Below are positions 22,837 to 35,501 of a stretch of 64,000 nt of DNA, one piece after another. How positions within the stretch are numbered: position 1 is the first letter of the stretch; each line of letters starts with the position of its first letter. Made by a program: the position numbers and the translations under genes. This stretch comes from Thiomonas sp. FB-Cd (GTDB taxonomy: Bacteria > Pseudomonadota > Gammaproteobacteria > Burkholderiales > Burkholderiaceae_C), in NCBI RefSeq assembly GCF_000733775.1, contig NZ_JPOE01000002.1, forward strand, positions 1,426,001-1,490,000, in the 5' to 3' direction. The notes beneath the pieces were generated by a model. It was not told the DNA's origin, searched no databases, and saw only the letters and a program-made list of their open reading frames with translations.

Positions 22837-23213
22837 CCCCCCACCCCTACAAGAACAAGACCGGGCTGGCGCGCCTGGTCCAGGCCCTGCGCAACTCAAC
22901 CAGTGGCATGCGCGCTGCATGGCGCACCGAGTCAGCCTTCCGGCAGGAGGGGACCTTGATCCTGGCACTTGTCCCTTTGGCCTTCTGGCTGGGGCACGAT
23001 GGCATGCAGCGCGCAGCGCTGGCTGGGTCGGCGCTGCTCGTGCCGGTGGTGGAGTTGCTCAATACCGCAATCGAATACACGGTGGACCGCGTATCGCTGG
23101 AGCCCCATGAACTGAGCAAAACCGCGAAAGACATGGGTAGTGCCGCAGTCTTGCTAACCTTGGTGCTTTGCGCCGTCGTGTGGTTGGCTATCCTGCTGCC
23201 ACGCCTTGCCTGA
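22833..23213 (+). CDS. dgkA: Diacylglycerol kinase
   Basis: 126 residues. Small trimeric membrane kinase: the amphipathic start KTGLARLVQALRNSTSGMRAAWRTESAFRQE is followed by three membrane segments with the invariant VELLNTAIEYTVDRVS and SKTAKDMGSAAVLL motifs. A TTG start overlapping the glycosyltransferase stop (TTGA) gives the normal length. An upstream ATG would read through the transferase in another frame. It recycles diacylglycerol to phosphatidate. Confidence 0.92.
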   Translation: MTPHPYKNKTGLARLVQALRNSTSGMRAAWRTESAFRQEGTLILALVPLAFWLGHDGMQRAALAGSALLVPVVELLNTAIEYTVDRVSLEPHELSKTAKDMGSAAVLLTLVLCAVVWLAILLPRLA

Positions 23214-23226
23214 AAGTCCAGTCAAC

Positions 23227-23811
23227 ATGCATGCTGTTTGCGTCTATTGCGGCTCCAGCGCCGGAACCGATCCCCTCTATGCCCAGGCCGCCGTGGCCAC
23301 GGGTCACGCCATCGCCTCACGCGCCATGACGCTGATCTATGGTGGCGGTAGCGTCGGGTTGATGAATGTCACAGCGGATGCCGCGCTGGCGTCTGGCGGG
23401 CGCGTGGTGGGGGTGATCACCGAACTCCTGATGGAGCGCGAGGTCGGCCACATGGGCCTCAGCGAGTTGCATATCGTGGAGAACATGCACCAGCGCAAGA
23501 AGATGATGGCCGACTATGCCGATGCCTTCATCGCCCTGCCGGGCGGGCTGGGCACCCTGGAGGAATTGTTCGAGGTCTGGACTTGGCGCCAACTCGGCTA
23601 TCACAACAAGCCGATCGGGCTGCTCAACGTGCAGGGGTATTACGACCCGTTGCTGGACTTTCTCGCCCAAAGCCACGAGCAGGGTTTCGTACGAACGGAG
23701 GTCCTTGCCCCGCTTGTTGTCGACACCGACCCCGCCCGGCTTCTGGAACGCATGGCGGGCAGCCAAGTCATGCAGGATGACCCGTGGTGGCGCATGCGAG
23801 AAGCAATCTGA
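23227..23811 (+). CDS. LOG family nucleotide phosphoribohydrolase
   Basis: 194 residues from MHAVCVYCGSSAG. It has the signature PGGLGTLEELFEVWTWRQLG and GGGSVGLMN of LOG/lysine-decarboxylase-fold proteins, which hydrolyse cytokinin-type nucleoside monophosphates to base and ribose phosphate. It stands alone before the convergent glnB gene. The physiological substrate in bacteria is unclear. Confidence 0.93.
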   Translation: MHAVCVYCGSSAGTDPLYAQAAVATGHAIASRAMTLIYGGGSVGLMNVTADAALASGGRVVGVITELLMEREVGHMGLSELHIVENMHQRKKMMADYADAFIALPGGLGTLEELFEVWTWRQLGYHNKPIGLLNVQGYYDPLLDFLAQSHEQGFVRTEVLAPLVVDTDPARLLERMAGSQVMQDDPWWRMREAI

Positions 23812-23832
23812 TGGTGTTGCCGCAGGTGCCGC

Positions 23833-25944
<2,112 letters not shown>

Positions 25945-25946
<2 letters not shown>

Positions 25947-27126
25947 GGAAGAGGATTTTCGCATTGAGATGGTCCAAGGCATCGCCAAGGTCGTTGGCGC
26001 CGAGTGGGACGCACTGGTTGCGGCCACGCCCGACAGTACGGTTTTTCAGCGTCATGCGTGGCTGGCAGCCCTCGAGACGCACGGCTGCGCGACCGCGCAG
26101 ACGGGGTGGCAGCCGCTGGTCCTGCAGCTGCGTGACCCCCAGGGCCGGCTCGCCGCTGCGTGCATGCTGTATGCCAAAAGCCATTCGATGGGCGAGTATG
26201 TTTTTGACTGGGCCTGGGCCGACGCCTACGCGCGCCACGGCCTGCACTACTACCCCAAATTGCTGTCGGCCACGCCTTTTACGCCCGTCACGGGCGCACG
26301 GCTGCTGGGACGTGACACGCCCGCGCGAAGGGCCCTCTTGCAAGCGATGCTTGATCTGGCCCGCCACGGTGGTCTGTCCTCGCTTCATCTGCTGTTCCTG
26401 ACGGATGCCGAGCGTGAGCTGTGCGCCGAGGCCGGATTGCTGCTGCGGCACGCCGTGCAATTCCACTGGCATGAGGCCGCCCCACCCTGGCCGGATTTCG
26501 GCGCCTTTCTCGGTTCGATGAGCCACGACAAGCGCAAGAAGGTGCGGCAGGAACGACGCAAGGTGGTTGAAGCCGGGGTGCGCTTTCGGCGCCTGACCGG
26601 TTACGACGCCACACCCGAAGACTGGGCGCACTTCGCGCGCTGTTACGACGCGACCTATGCTGCGCATGGCTCGCCACCATATTTGAACCTGAGCTTTTTC
26701 CGCGCCATCGGCGAGCAGCTGCCCGATCACGTGCTGCTTTTGATTGCCGAGCAGGCCGGGCAAGACATCGCCGCCTCGCTCATCCTTCTCGATCCTGAAC
26801 AGCGCCGTGCGTATGGGCGCTACTGGGGCGCGCTGCGCCACGTTCCCAATCTGCACTTTGAGGCGTGCTACTACCAGCCAATCGAGTTTTGCATCGAGCG
26901 CGGATATACAGTCTTCGAAGGTGGCGCCCAAGGCGCGCACAAGATGGCCCGCGGCCTGCTGCCGGTAACCTGCACCTCGGCGCACTGGCTTGCGGATGCA
27001 CGCTTTCACACGGCCATCGACGAGTACCTGCAGAGGGAAAATCTGGCAATCGATTCGCAACTGGACGAACTGCGCGAGCATGCCCCGTTCCGGGGTCAGA
27101 CCGCTTTGAAGGCGACAGCCACTTGA
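25945..27126 (+). CDS. FemAB/GNAT-type acyltransferase (DUF482-like)
   Basis: 393 residues. FQRHAWLAALETHG, the long middle with SMSHDKRKKVRQERRKV, and YWGALRHVPNLHFEACYYQP...FEGGAQGAHKMARGLLPV are the conserved blocks of the DUF482 peptidogalycan-biosynthesis-like GNAT family. The biochemical substrate is not established. ATG 25945 is preceded by GGATAGGG, and another ATG lies at 25933. Divergent from nadE with overlapping 5' ends. Confidence 0.87.
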
Positions 27127-27157
27127 TGCCTGGCGCCGAGCCGTCACCGCTGCAGCC

Positions 27158-27664
27158 TCAGGTGGGCTCGCTTTGCGCGTCACGTTCGCGCAAGCGTTGC
27201 TGCACGTGAGCCAGCAGACCCTGGCTGGCCCTTTCCACCAAGTCCAGCACGCGCTCAAACCCGTCCGCACCGCTGTAGTACGGGTCGGGCACCACCGCGC
27301 TCCCGGCATCAGGCGCGAAGCTCATGAACAGGCGCAGCTTGTGGAGGTGTTCATTCGGGCAGAGCTGCTCAAGCAGCGCAAGGTTGTCCCAGTCCATCGC
27401 CAAGACCAAGTCGAACGTTTCAAAATCCGCATCGCAAACCTGGCGCGCGCGCTGGCGACTCAGGTCGTAGCCACGCGTGCGAGCATGGCGTTGGCTGCGC
27501 GCATCCGGCTGCTCGCCGACATGGTATGCGTGGGTCCCGGCCGAGTCGACCCGCACCTCCGAGCCTAGCCCGGCCTGTGCAACCAACGCCTCGAAGACGC
27601 CTTCGGCCGTGGGTGAACGGCAGATATTGCCCATGCAGCAGAACAACACGCAAAATTGGCTCAT
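27158..27664 (-). CDS. Low-molecular-weight protein tyrosine phosphatase
   Basis: 168 residues from MSQFCVLFCCMGNICRSP. The P-loop C-C-M-G-N-I-C-R-S carries the catalytic Cys and Arg, and the general acid is in VVPDPYYSGADGFE. Cytoplasmic. The family dephosphorylates tyrosine-phosphorylated proteins, often of polysaccharide export systems, but no such system is adjacent. An IS200/IS605-derived remnant begins about 20 bases upstream of the start codon and may have replaced or altered the promoter. Confidence 0.93.
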   Translation of the reverse strand: MSQFCVLFCCMGNICRSPTAEGVFEALVAQAGLGSEVRVDSAGTHAYHVGEQPDARSQRHARTRGYDLSRQRARQVCDADFETFDLVLAMDWDNLALLEQLCPNEHLHKLRLFMSFAPDAGSAVVPDPYYSGADGFERVLDLVERASQGLLAHVQQRLRERDAQSEPT

Positions 27665-27683
27665 GCAAAGTCGAATGGTTAAT

Positions 27684-27942
27684 TTTGACATCCTCCCCGG
27701 CTTAAAGGACGGGGATTCCTACGGCGCTCATCCCGGATTTGAGACGGAATGAGTCGCTTCGGCGGGTTCCTGCTGCTGTCGGCATTGCTGCACCACTCAC
27801 TTCACAGGCGATTCGGGCGTGTCTCGCCCTTGATTGCAGGATAAATATACAGCATCCAGAGAACCAATCACAAGCCCCACAAGAATGCCCGTGGCATCCG
27901 CACTATCCTTCCCCGCCCTGAACGGCGCTTGTCGCGCGCCGG
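27684..27942. mobile_element. Non-autonomous IS200/IS605-type remnant (MITE-like)
   Basis: About 255 bases. One end carries a small hairpin (TCCCCG...CGGGGA in GACATCCTCCCCGGCTTAAA) and the other carries CCGCACTATCCTTCCCCGCC followed by CTGAACGGCG. These are end sequences I associate with TnpB (IS1341-like) elements of proteobacteria. There is no coding capacity. The second end has lost part of its hairpin. It lies between the phosphatase and the sugar dehydrogenase. Boundaries are estimates. Confidence 0.55.
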
Positions 27943-29175
27943 TCAGGTGTGGATGCGCACGATTCGCCCGACTTCATCGTCGGTCAGCAGGTAAAGCGCA
28001 CCATCGGGGCCCTGCCGCACATCGCGGATGCGTTCACCGAGTTCCGCGAATAGGGCTTCGCGTGCGACGAGGCCATCGCCGTCCAGGCTCAAGCGCCACA
28101 GCGCGCGTCCGGCAAGCGCACCGATAAACAGGTTACCCCTCCACTGGGGGAACAGCGCTCCAGTGTAAAACGCCATGCCGCTGGGGGCGATGGGCGCGGG
28201 CGCCCAGTACGTGAGGGGCTGCTCCAGCCCGGGCGCCGCCGTCTGCCCGCCCACCGGAATGCACGCTCCCACGGGCGCGCGCTCCTCGCACCCGTAGGAG
28301 ACGCGCGGCCAGCCGAAGTTGCGCCCGGCGCGCGTGATGTTCACCTCGTCCCCTCCTTGCGGGCCATGTTCGCTCGTCCAGAGCTCGCCACTTGCCGGGT
28401 GCACGGCCGCACCCTGCACATTGCAATGGCCCAAGCTCCAGATTTCGGCTGCGGCGCCCGCCTGCCCGACGAAGGGGTTATCCGGGGGCACGCTGCCGTC
28501 ACTGCGGATGCGGACCACCTTCCCCAGGTGATTGGCCAGGTTCTGTGCATCCTCGCGCCTGCTCAGGCGCTCGCCGAGCGTGACAAACAGCGTGCCGTCA
28601 GGAGCAAAGGTCAGGCGCGAACCGAAATGCGCAGTGCTGTCGACCTTGGGAACTTGCCGAAACAGCACCTGCACCTCGCTTAGCGCCGAGCCGTCCGGAC
28701 TCAACACTCCGCGCGCCACCGCCGTGCCGTTGCGCCCGACATCCACACCCGTGCCTGCTTCCGCATAGCTCCAATACACCAGCCGGTTGAGGGAAAAATT
28801 GGGGTCAAGCGCCACATCGAGCAGCCCCCCTTCCCCGCGCGCATCCACAGCTGGCAGACCCGAGACCGGCGCGGACAACTGACCATCCATGCCCACCAGG
28901 CGCATTCGCCCGGGCCGCTCGGTGACCAACGCCGTGCCGTCGGGGAGAAAAGCCAGGCTCCAGGGATGGACCAGGTCGCGCGCGTAGGTGGTGGCAAGGG
29001 GACGAGGCGCAGGCTGCGCTGGCGAGGGCTGCGAGGCCGAAACAACGGGCACGTTGCCCCACACGACCACGACGTAGCCGCCACCGCACGAGCACAGCAC
29101 GCCACACCCAGCGGCTGCACTCAGCGCGGCCAGGACACGCCTGCGTGATGGGGGCAAATCTGCATGGGTGGCCAT
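27943..29175 (-). CDS. PQQ-type aldose sugar dehydrogenase (glucose/sorbosone dehydrogenase family)
   Basis: 410 residues. A twin-arginine-like start [14 protein letters not shown] is followed by LCSCGGG, so it is exported and possibly a lipoprotein. The six-bladed propeller of the soluble GDH/YliI family is evident: [70 protein letters not shown] and [17 protein letters not shown]. It oxidises sugars in the periplasm with PQQ. No pqq genes are in the window, so the cofactor must come from elsewhere. Confidence 0.9.
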   Translation of the reverse strand: MATHADLPPSRRRVLAALSAAAGCGVLCSCGGGYVVVVWGNVPVVSASQPSPAQPAPRPLATTYARDLVHPWSLAFLPDGTALVTERPGRMRLVGMDGQLSAPVSGLPAVDARGEGGLLDVALDPNFSLNRLVYWSYAEAGTGVDVGRNGTAVARGVLSPDGSALSEVQVLFRQVPKVDSTAHFGSRLTFAPDGTLFVTLGERLSRREDAQNLANHLGKVVRIRSDGSVPPDNPFVGQAGAAAEIWSLGHCNVQGAAVHPASGELWTSEHGPQGGDEVNITRAGRNFGWPRVSYGCEERAPVGACIPVGGQTAAPGLEQPLTYWAPAPIAPSGMAFYTGALFPQWRGNLFIGALAGRALWRLSLDGDGLVAREALFAELGERIRDVRQGPDGALYLLTDDEVGRIVRIHT

Positions 29176-29204
29176 GGCGCGCCTTCGCTCGATACTCTGT
29201 GGAC

Positions 29205-31298
29205 CTAACCCGTCTGCGCGTCCAGATCGTGGTCGTCACCCGCTCCGAACACTCGGCGACGCAACTCGGCCAGCCGATCACGCGCCCGTGCCGCTTGCTC
29301 GAACTCGAGATTGCGGGCATGTTCGAGCATGCGCTTTTCAAGCTGCCGAATTTCGCGCGCCACGTCTTTTTCGTCAAGTGACTCAAACCGGGCCTGCTCC
29401 TGCTCGGCACGGGCTTGCGAGCGCGCGCTGCTGCCCGACTGATCGTACACACCATCGATGAGCTCGCGCACCCGCTTGACGATGCTGCGCGGCGTGATGC
29501 CGTGAGTCGTGTTGTGGGCAATCTGCTTGGCCCGACGCCGTTCGGTTTCGTCGATGGCCCGCCGCATGGATTCCGTGACGACGTCGGCGTACAAGATGGC
29601 CTTGCCATTGAGGTTGCGCGCCGCGCGGCCTATGGTTTGGATGAGCGAGCGCTCCGAGCGCAGAAAGCCCTCCTTGTCGGCGTCCAGGATGGCCACCAGC
29701 GACACCTCGGGAATATCCAGACCCTCGCGCAAAAGATTGATGCCCACCAGCACGTCGAACTGACCGAGGCGCAAGTCACGCAAAATTTCCACGCGTTCCA
29801 CGGTGTCGATGTCCGAGTGCAGATACCGCACCTTGACCCCGTTGTCGGACAGGTATTCGGTGAGCTGCTCGGCCATGCGCTTGGTCAGCGTGGTGACCAG
29901 CACACGCTCGGCCACGCTCACGCGCAGGCGGATCTCGCCCAACAGGTCATCCACCTGGGCCGTGGCGGGTCGCACTTCGATCTCGGGATCCACGAGCCCC
30001 GTAGGACGCACCAACTGTTCCACCACGTCCGACGCATGCTCGCGCTCGTAGGCCGCCGGCGTGGCCGAAACGAAGACGACTTGACGCATCTTGCGCTCGA
30101 ACTCGGCAAACTTCAGCGGACGATTGTCCAGCGCTGAAGGCAGACGAAAGCCGTAATCCACCAGTGTCTGTTTGCGCGCTCGATCGCCGTTGTACATGCC
30201 GTTGAATTGGCCAATCAGCACATGGCTCTCGTCGAGGAACATCAAGGCATCCGGTGGAAGGTAATCCACCAGGGTGGACGGCGGCTCTCCCGGCGCCGAA
30301 CCCGAGAGGTGGCGCGTGTAGTTCTCGATGCCCTTGCAGTGACCGATCTCGGTGAGCATCTCCAGGTCAAAGCGCGTGCGCTGCTCCAGGCGCTGGGCCT
30401 CGACCAGCTTCCCGGCACCCGCCAGCTCCTTCAATCGCGTCTTGAGCTCGGCCTCGATGGTTGCGGTGGCGGCCAGCACGCGTGCCTTCGGCGTGACATA
30501 GTGGCTGCTGGGGTAAACGGTGAAGCGCGGAATCTTTTGCCGCGTGATGCCGGTGAGTGGATCGAACAACGTGAGGGACTCGATTTCATCGTCGAAGAGT
30601 TCCACGCGGATCGCCAGCTCGGCATGTTCGGCGGGGAAGATGTCGATCTGATCGCCGCGCACGCGAAACACCCCGCGCGTGAACTCCACGTCGTTGCGCT
30701 TGTATTGCATGCGGACGAGCTGCGCGATGATGTCGCGCTGCCCCATCCGGTCGCCCACGCGCATAGTCATGATCATCGCGTGGTAGTCAGCCGGATTGCC
30801 AATGCCATAGATTGCACTGACGGTGGCCACGATCACCACGTCGCGCCGCTCCAGCAGGCTTTTCGTCGCGGACAGGCGCATCTGCTCGATGTGCTCGTTG
30901 ATCGCGCTGTCCTTTTCGATGAACAAGTCGCGCTGGGGCACATAGGCCTCGGGCTGGTAGTAGTCGTAGTAGCTGACGAAGTATTCCACGGCATTTTTCG
31001 GAAAGAACTCCCGAAATTCGCTGTAAAGCTGCGCCGCCAACGTTTTGTTCGGCGCAAAGATGATGGCTGGGCGTCCAAGCCGGGCAATGACATTGGCCAT
31101 GGTGAAGGTCTTGCCCGAGCCGGTCACGCCCAGCAGGGTCTGAAAGCTCAGACCATCCCGCAGCCCCTCCTCCAGCTTGGCGATCGCCTCAGGCTGGTCC
31201 CCCGCCGGCGCATAGGGCTGGTTCAGCTGGAAAGGCGAGTCGTCGAAACGCACCAGATTTTGCGGTTGGACAGGTTCGACAATGGCAAGACTGGGCAT
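29205..31298 (-). CDS. uvrB: Excinuclease ABC subunit B
   Basis: 697 residues from [14 protein letters not shown]. Walker [16 protein letters not shown], the beta-hairpin [22 protein letters not shown] Walker B ([13 protein letters not shown]), helicase motifs V and VI ([26 protein letters not shown]) and the C-terminal UvrC-binding coiled coil (about 655-690) are all present. Nucleotide-excision repair damage verification. Longer upstream frames exist, but the start chosen matches the family. Confidence 0.97.
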   Translation of the reverse strand: MPSLAIVEPVQPQNLVRFDDSPFQLNQPYAPAGDQPEAIAKLEEGLRDGLSFQTLLGVTGSGKTFTMANVIARLGRPAIIFAPNKTLAAQLYSEFREFFPKNAVEYFVSYYDYYQPEAYVPQRDLFIEKDSAINEHIEQMRLSATKSLLERRDVVIVATVSAIYGIGNPADYHAMIMTMRVGDRMGQRDIIAQLVRMQYKRNDVEFTRGVFRVRGDQIDIFPAEHAELAIRVELFDDEIESLTLFDPLTGITRQKIPRFTVYPSSHYVTPKARVLAATATIEAELKTRLKELAGAGKLVEAQRLEQRTRFDLEMLTEIGHCKGIENYTRHLSGSAPGEPPSTLVDYLPPDALMFLDESHVLIGQFNGMYNGDRARKQTLVDYGFRLPSALDNRPLKFAEFERKMRQVVFVSATPAAYEREHASDVVEQLVRPTGLVDPEIEVRPATAQVDDLLGEIRLRVSVAERVLVTTLTKRMAEQLTEYLSDNGVKVRYLHSDIDTVERVEILRDLRLGQFDVLVGINLLREGLDIPEVSLVAILDADKEGFLRSERSLIQTIGRAARNLNGKAILYADVVTESMRRAIDETERRRAKQIAHNTTHGITPRSIVKRVRELIDGVYDQSGSSARSQARAEQEQARFESLDEKDVAREIRQLEKRMLEHARNLEFEQAARARDRLAELRRRVFGAGDDHDLDAQTG

Positions 31299-31482
31299 GG
31301 CGTGCTTCAAAGTGGGGGCTTGCAACGTTGCGCATCCCCGACATGGGTGGGGTCGGAACGGGCTTGGGCGTCGCATGCAGCCTAAAATCGGAAATTCCGG
31401 CCAACGCGGCACATTGCGAACCACAAGTTCACATTTTGCGCCCGGCGGCCTCCGAGACATCCATCCTTTTCAACATACACCC

Positions 31483-32688
31483 ATGAGCGCATCGCTTTTT
31501 GCCCGTGTCGACTTGGCTCCGCGCGACCCGATCCTGGGCCTGAATGAACAGTTCCAGGCCGACCCCAACCCCAACAAAGTCAACCTGGGTGTGGGCGTGT
31601 ATACCGATGAAAACGGCAAATTGCCGCTGCTCGCATGCGTGAAGGAAGCGGAAAACCTGCTGTCCGAAAGCCCCAAGCCGCGCAACTACTTGCCCATCGA
31701 CGGAATCCCGGCCTATGACCAGGCTGTGCAGTCCCTTGTCTTCGGCACCCAGAGCGAGGCGCTCAAGGCCAAGCGCGTGGTTACCGCGCAAGCCCTGGGC
31801 GGCACCGGCGGGCTGAAACTCGGCGCTGACTTCCTCAAGCGGCTCAACCCCGCAGCGCGGGTGCTGATTTCAGACCCGAGTTGGGAAAACCACCGCGCCT
31901 TGTTCGAGGCTGCGGGCTTTGACGTCGGCACCTACCCGTACTACGACGCAACCAACCGCGGCATCGCCTTTGATGCCATGCTGGCCGCGCTGAACCAGGC
32001 GTCCCCCGGCACCATCGTGGTGTTGCATGCGTGCTGCCATAACCCCACCGGTTACGACCTCACGGCCGCCCAGTGGACGCAGGTCATTGCCGCACTGGCG
32101 GCGCGTGACCTGGTGCCTTTCCTGGACATGGCATACCAGGGATTTGGCGAAGGCATCGCCGAAGACGGCGCAGTGATTCAACAGTTCGTCGCAAGCGGGA
32201 TGGACTTTTTCGTCTCCACCTCGTTTTCCAAGAGCTTTTCGCTCTACGGTGAGCGTGTCGGGGCCCTCAGCATCGTATGCGCCAGCCAGGATGAAGCCGT
32301 GCGCGTCCTGTCCCAACTCAAGCGTGTCATCCGGACCAACTACTCCAACCCGCCCACCCATGGCGCCCAAGTGGTCGCCATGGTGCTGTCCACTCCGGCT
32401 CTGCGCGCGCAATGGGAACAGGAACTGGCGAGCATGCGCGAGCGCATCCGTAGCATGCGCGTGGCGCTTGTGGACCGTCTCCAGGCGCAAGGCGTGAAGG
32501 CGGACCTGGGATTCATCACCCGTCAAAAGGGAATGTTCAGCTATTCCGGCCTCAACGCCGAGCAGATGGAAAAGCTGCGCGCCGAGCATGGCATTTACGG
32601 CGTGAGCACCGGGCGCATCTGCGTGGCAGCCTTGAACTCCCACAACATCGACTATGTCGCCAAAGCCATGGCTGCGGCAATGCAATAA
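31483..32688 (+). CDS. tyrB: Aromatic/aspartate aminotransferase
   Basis: 401 residues, class I PLP aminotransferase of the AspC/TyrB branch: VNLGVGVYTDENGKLPLL, ALGGTGGLKLGADFL, HACCHNPTGYDL, FLDMAYQGFGEG and the PLP-lysine motif SFSKSFSLYGERVGAL are intact. It transaminates aspartate, tyrosine and phenylalanine with 2-oxoglutarate. Divergent from uvrB with a 184-base promoter region. The aspartate-versus-aromatic preference cannot be read from motifs, so the symbol is tentative. Confidence 0.9.
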   Translation: MSASLFARVDLAPRDPILGLNEQFQADPNPNKVNLGVGVYTDENGKLPLLACVKEAENLLSESPKPRNYLPIDGIPAYDQAVQSLVFGTQSEALKAKRVVTAQALGGTGGLKLGADFLKRLNPAARVLISDPSWENHRALFEAAGFDVGTYPYYDATNRGIAFDAMLAALNQASPGTIVVLHACCHNPTGYDLTAAQWTQVIAALAARDLVPFLDMAYQGFGEGIAEDGAVIQQFVASGMDFFVSTSFSKSFSLYGERVGALSIVCASQDEAVRVLSQLKRVIRTNYSNPPTHGAQVVAMVLSTPALRAQWEQELASMRERIRSMRVALVDRLQAQGVKADLGFITRQKGMFSYSGLNAEQMEKLRAEHGIYGVSTGRICVAALNSHNIDYVAKAMAAAMQ

Positions 32689-32759
32689 AGAAAAGAGCGC
32701 TGCGCCGCGCGTGAACGACTGCGCCGGCGTAAAATTGCTGCATTGCACAAGGAGCAACC

Positions 32760-34040
32760 ATGGTTTACGACTGGTACGAATCGCAACGGGCGATGCTGAG
32801 TCCACTTGCTGAATTTGCGCAAGCGGCCTCGAAGTTTTATACCAATCCTCTGTGGCCCCTGTCGCAGACCCCGACAGCACAGCGCATGTCGGCGAGCTAC
32901 GAGCTCATGCACCGACTGCTCAAGAGCTACGAGAAGCCGTCGTTCGATATCACGTCCGTGCAGATTGACGGGCGCGAAGTGGCCATCCAGGAGCGGGTGG
33001 CGGTGAGCAAGCCGTTTTGCCGCCTGCTGCGCTTCAAGCGCTTCAGCGACGACCCGAAAATCCTCGATCGCCTGAAAACCGAACCGACGGTGTTGATCGT
33101 GGCCCCCCTGTCGGGCCACCACGCCACGCTATTGCGCGACACCGTGCGCACGATGCTGCAAGATCACAAGGTGTTTATTACCGACTGGGTTGATGCACGC
33201 ATGGTGCCCACCGAACAGGGCTCGTTCTCGCTGGACGACTATGTCGCTTATATCCAGGAGTTCATCCGCCATATCGGACCGGATGTGCACGTAATCTCGG
33301 TCTGTCAGCCAACCGTACCGGTGCTCGCCGCCATTTCGTTGATGGCCTCGGCGGGTGAGCCGACGCCGCGCACCATGGTGATGATGGGCGGACCCATCGA
33401 TGCGCGCAAATCACCGACGGCGGTCAACAACCTGGCGATGAACAAGAGCCATGAGTGGTTTGAGTCCAACGTCATCTACCGCGTGCCCGTGAACTACCCT
33501 GGCGCTGGACGCCGCGTCTACCCCGGCTTTTTGCAGCACACCGGGTTCATCGCGATGAACCCCGACAGGCACATGAAATCGCATTACGACTTTTTCCTGG
33601 ACCTGGTGCGCGGTGACGACGATGACGCCGATGCCCACCGGCGTTTCTATGACGAGTACAACGCCGTCCTGGACATGGATGCCGACTATTACCTGGACAC
33701 GATCCACCTGGTGTTCCAGGAGTTCGCGCTGGTCACGGGTACGTGGACCGTCAATGGCGAGCTCGTGCGCCCGCAAGATATCCATTCCACGGCGCTGATG
33801 ACGATCGAAGGCGAGCTCGACGACATTTCAGGCGCCGGCCAGACGCAGGCCGCGCACGATCTGTGCACGGGCATCCCGGCCGAGGATCGCACGCATTACA
33901 CGGTCCCCGGCGCCGGTCACTATGGCATCTTTGCCGGCCGCCGATGGCGTGAGCTGGCCTATCCGCGTGTACGGGACTTCATCGCTGCGCATCGGGCAGG
34001 CGCCGGGCGCAGCGCAGCGCCACGCCGCCGCACGGCCTGA
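32760..34040 (+). CDS. phaZ: Intracellular polyhydroxyalkanoate depolymerase
   Basis: 426 residues, preceded by AAGGAG. It begins MVYDWYESQRAMLSPLAEFA as in the Cupriavidus PhaZa1 family. The nucleophile elbow is HVISVCQPTVPVLAAI, with Cys in place of the lipase-box Ser. The later GELDDISGAGQTQAAHDLC and PGAGHYGIFAGRRW motifs supply the Asp and His of the triad. It mobilises stored polyhydroxybutyrate, so the organism is a PHA accumulator. Confidence 0.95.
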   Translation: MVYDWYESQRAMLSPLAEFAQAASKFYTNPLWPLSQTPTAQRMSASYELMHRLLKSYEKPSFDITSVQIDGREVAIQERVAVSKPFCRLLRFKRFSDDPKILDRLKTEPTVLIVAPLSGHHATLLRDTVRTMLQDHKVFITDWVDARMVPTEQGSFSLDDYVAYIQEFIRHIGPDVHVISVCQPTVPVLAAISLMASAGEPTPRTMVMMGGPIDARKSPTAVNNLAMNKSHEWFESNVIYRVPVNYPGAGRRVYPGFLQHTGFIAMNPDRHMKSHYDFFLDLVRGDDDDADAHRRFYDEYNAVLDMDADYYLDTIHLVFQEFALVTGTWTVNGELVRPQDIHSTALMTIEGELDDISGAGQTQAAHDLCTGIPAEDRTHYTVPGAGHYGIFAGRRWRELAYPRVRDFIAAHRAGAGRSAAPRRRTA

Positions 34041-34094
34041 CGCGGTGACCGGAGGCGATTCGGGCTGCAGGCTCGCGGTCTGAGAGCTTTGCGC

Positions 34095-34799
34095 ATGTCC
34101 AGTCCGAGCCTCTCCCCGTCACAAGCTCGCCTGGCCGAGCGCGTCGACGCCGCGCTGCCGCAAACCCAGTGCACCCGCTGCGGCTTCCCGGATTGCCGCG
34201 CCTATGCGGAAGCGATTGCCACGGGCCAGGCGAAGATCAACCAATGCCCCCCTGGCGGGGCTGAAGGCGTCGTGCGACTGGGCGCCATCACCCGTCTCCC
34301 CGTCGAGCCGCTGAATCCGGCCAACGGGCTCGAATTGCCGCGCCGTGTTGCGGTGATCGACGAGGCCTGGTGCATCGGTTGCACGCTTTGCATCCAGGCC
34401 TGCCCCGTGGATGCCATTGCCGGGGCGGCAAAGCGCATGCACACCGTGCTTGCCGATTGGTGCACAGGGTGCGAGCTCTGCCTTGCACCCTGTCCAACCG
34501 ACTGCATCAGTCTGCTGCCCTTGCCCGAGGCGGATCATGCCGACAAAACGGGTTGGGCCGCCTGGAGCACGCAACAAGCCGACGATGCACGGCGCCGTTA
34601 TGCAGCACGCAAAGCCCGCCTGGAGCGCGTCGCCAGCGAGCGTGCACAGCGCCTGCGCGACAAGGCCTTGGGCCGCCCGGGCCCACCCGAAGACAAGACC
34701 GACTCCGCTGCTGGCGCCTTGGAGCAGCAGCGCAAACAATCCATGATCGCCGAAGCGCTCGAGCGCGCGCGCCTGCGCCAGGCAAGTCGCCCACGCTGA
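34095..34799 (+). CDS. RnfB/RsxB-type iron-sulfur protein
   Basis: 234 residues. The 4Fe4S domain [17 protein letters not shown]...QCPPGG is followed by two ferredoxin clusters ([16 protein letters not shown] and [16 protein letters not shown]). The C-terminal 80 residues are basic coiled coil. It lacks the N-terminal membrane helix of classical RnfB, as is usual for the stand-alone betaproteobacterial form that is encoded next to nth. No other rnf genes lie here. Confidence 0.9.
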   Translation: MSSPSLSPSQARLAERVDAALPQTQCTRCGFPDCRAYAEAIATGQAKINQCPPGGAEGVVRLGAITRLPVEPLNPANGLELPRRVAVIDEAWCIGCTLCIQACPVDAIAGAAKRMHTVLADWCTGCELCLAPCPTDCISLLPLPEADHADKTGWAAWSTQQADDARRRYAARKARLERVASERAQRLRDKALGRPGPPEDKTDSAAGALEQQRKQSMIAEALERARLRQASRPR

Positions 34800-34856
34800 C
34801 AGGACGCAGTCCGTGTGACTGCGGTCAATCGGGATTCCCAGCGACAATTCCGCATC

Positions 34857-35501
34857 ATGAACAAAGCCGACATCGAGACCCTGTTCGCCCGGCTCCAGGC
34901 GGCGAACCCCCATCCCCGCAGCGAGCTGCACTATCGCAATGCGTTTGAGCTGCTCGTCGCTGTGGTCCTGTCCGCGCAGGCGACCGACGTGAGCGTCAAC
35001 AAGGCCACCCAGGGGTTGTTCGCCGCGGCCCCGACCCCACAGGGCATGGTGGCGCTGGGGGAGGACGGGGTCGCCGAGAAAATCCGCACAATCGGCCTGT
35101 ACCGAACCAAGGCCAGGAACGTTGTCGGCCTCAGTCGCATCCTGGTCGAGCAGCACGGTGGGCATGTTCCAGCCTCGCGCGAAGCGCTCGAAGCCCTGCC
35201 TGGCGTGGGGCGCAAGACGGCCAACGTGGTGCTCAATGTTGCCTTCGGCCAGCCAACTTTGGCGGTGGACACGCACATCTTCCGCGTCGCCAACCGCTTG
35301 GGCCTGGCGCGCGGCAAGACCCCGCTCGAGGTCGAGACCAAGCTGTTGAAGGTGGTACCGGAACCTTTTCGCCACGATGCCCACCATTGGCTGATCCTCC
35401 ATGGGCGCTATGTCTGCAAGGCCCGCAAACCGGACTGCTGGCGCTGCGCACTTGCCGACCTGTGCCCCTACAAGCCCAAGACACCCCAGCCGAAAGCATG
35501 A
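34857..35501 (+). CDS. nth: Endonuclease III
   Basis: 214 residues. The helix-hairpin-helix LPGVGRKTANVVLNVAFG contains the catalytic Lys, the catalytic Asp is in LAVDTHIFRVANRLGLA, and a 4Fe4S cluster follows (C-x6-C-x2-C-x5-C, around CKARKPDCWRCALADLC). DNA glycosylase/AP lyase for oxidised pyrimidines. ATG 34857 is the conserved start. It overlaps the next gene by four bases. Confidence 0.96.
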   Translation: MNKADIETLFARLQAANPHPRSELHYRNAFELLVAVVLSAQATDVSVNKATQGLFAAAPTPQGMVALGEDGVAEKIRTIGLYRTKARNVVGLSRILVEQHGGHVPASREALEALPGVGRKTANVVLNVAFGQPTLAVDTHIFRVANRLGLARGKTPLEVETKLLKVVPEPFRHDAHHWLILHGRYVCKARKPDCWRCALADLCPYKPKTPQPKA

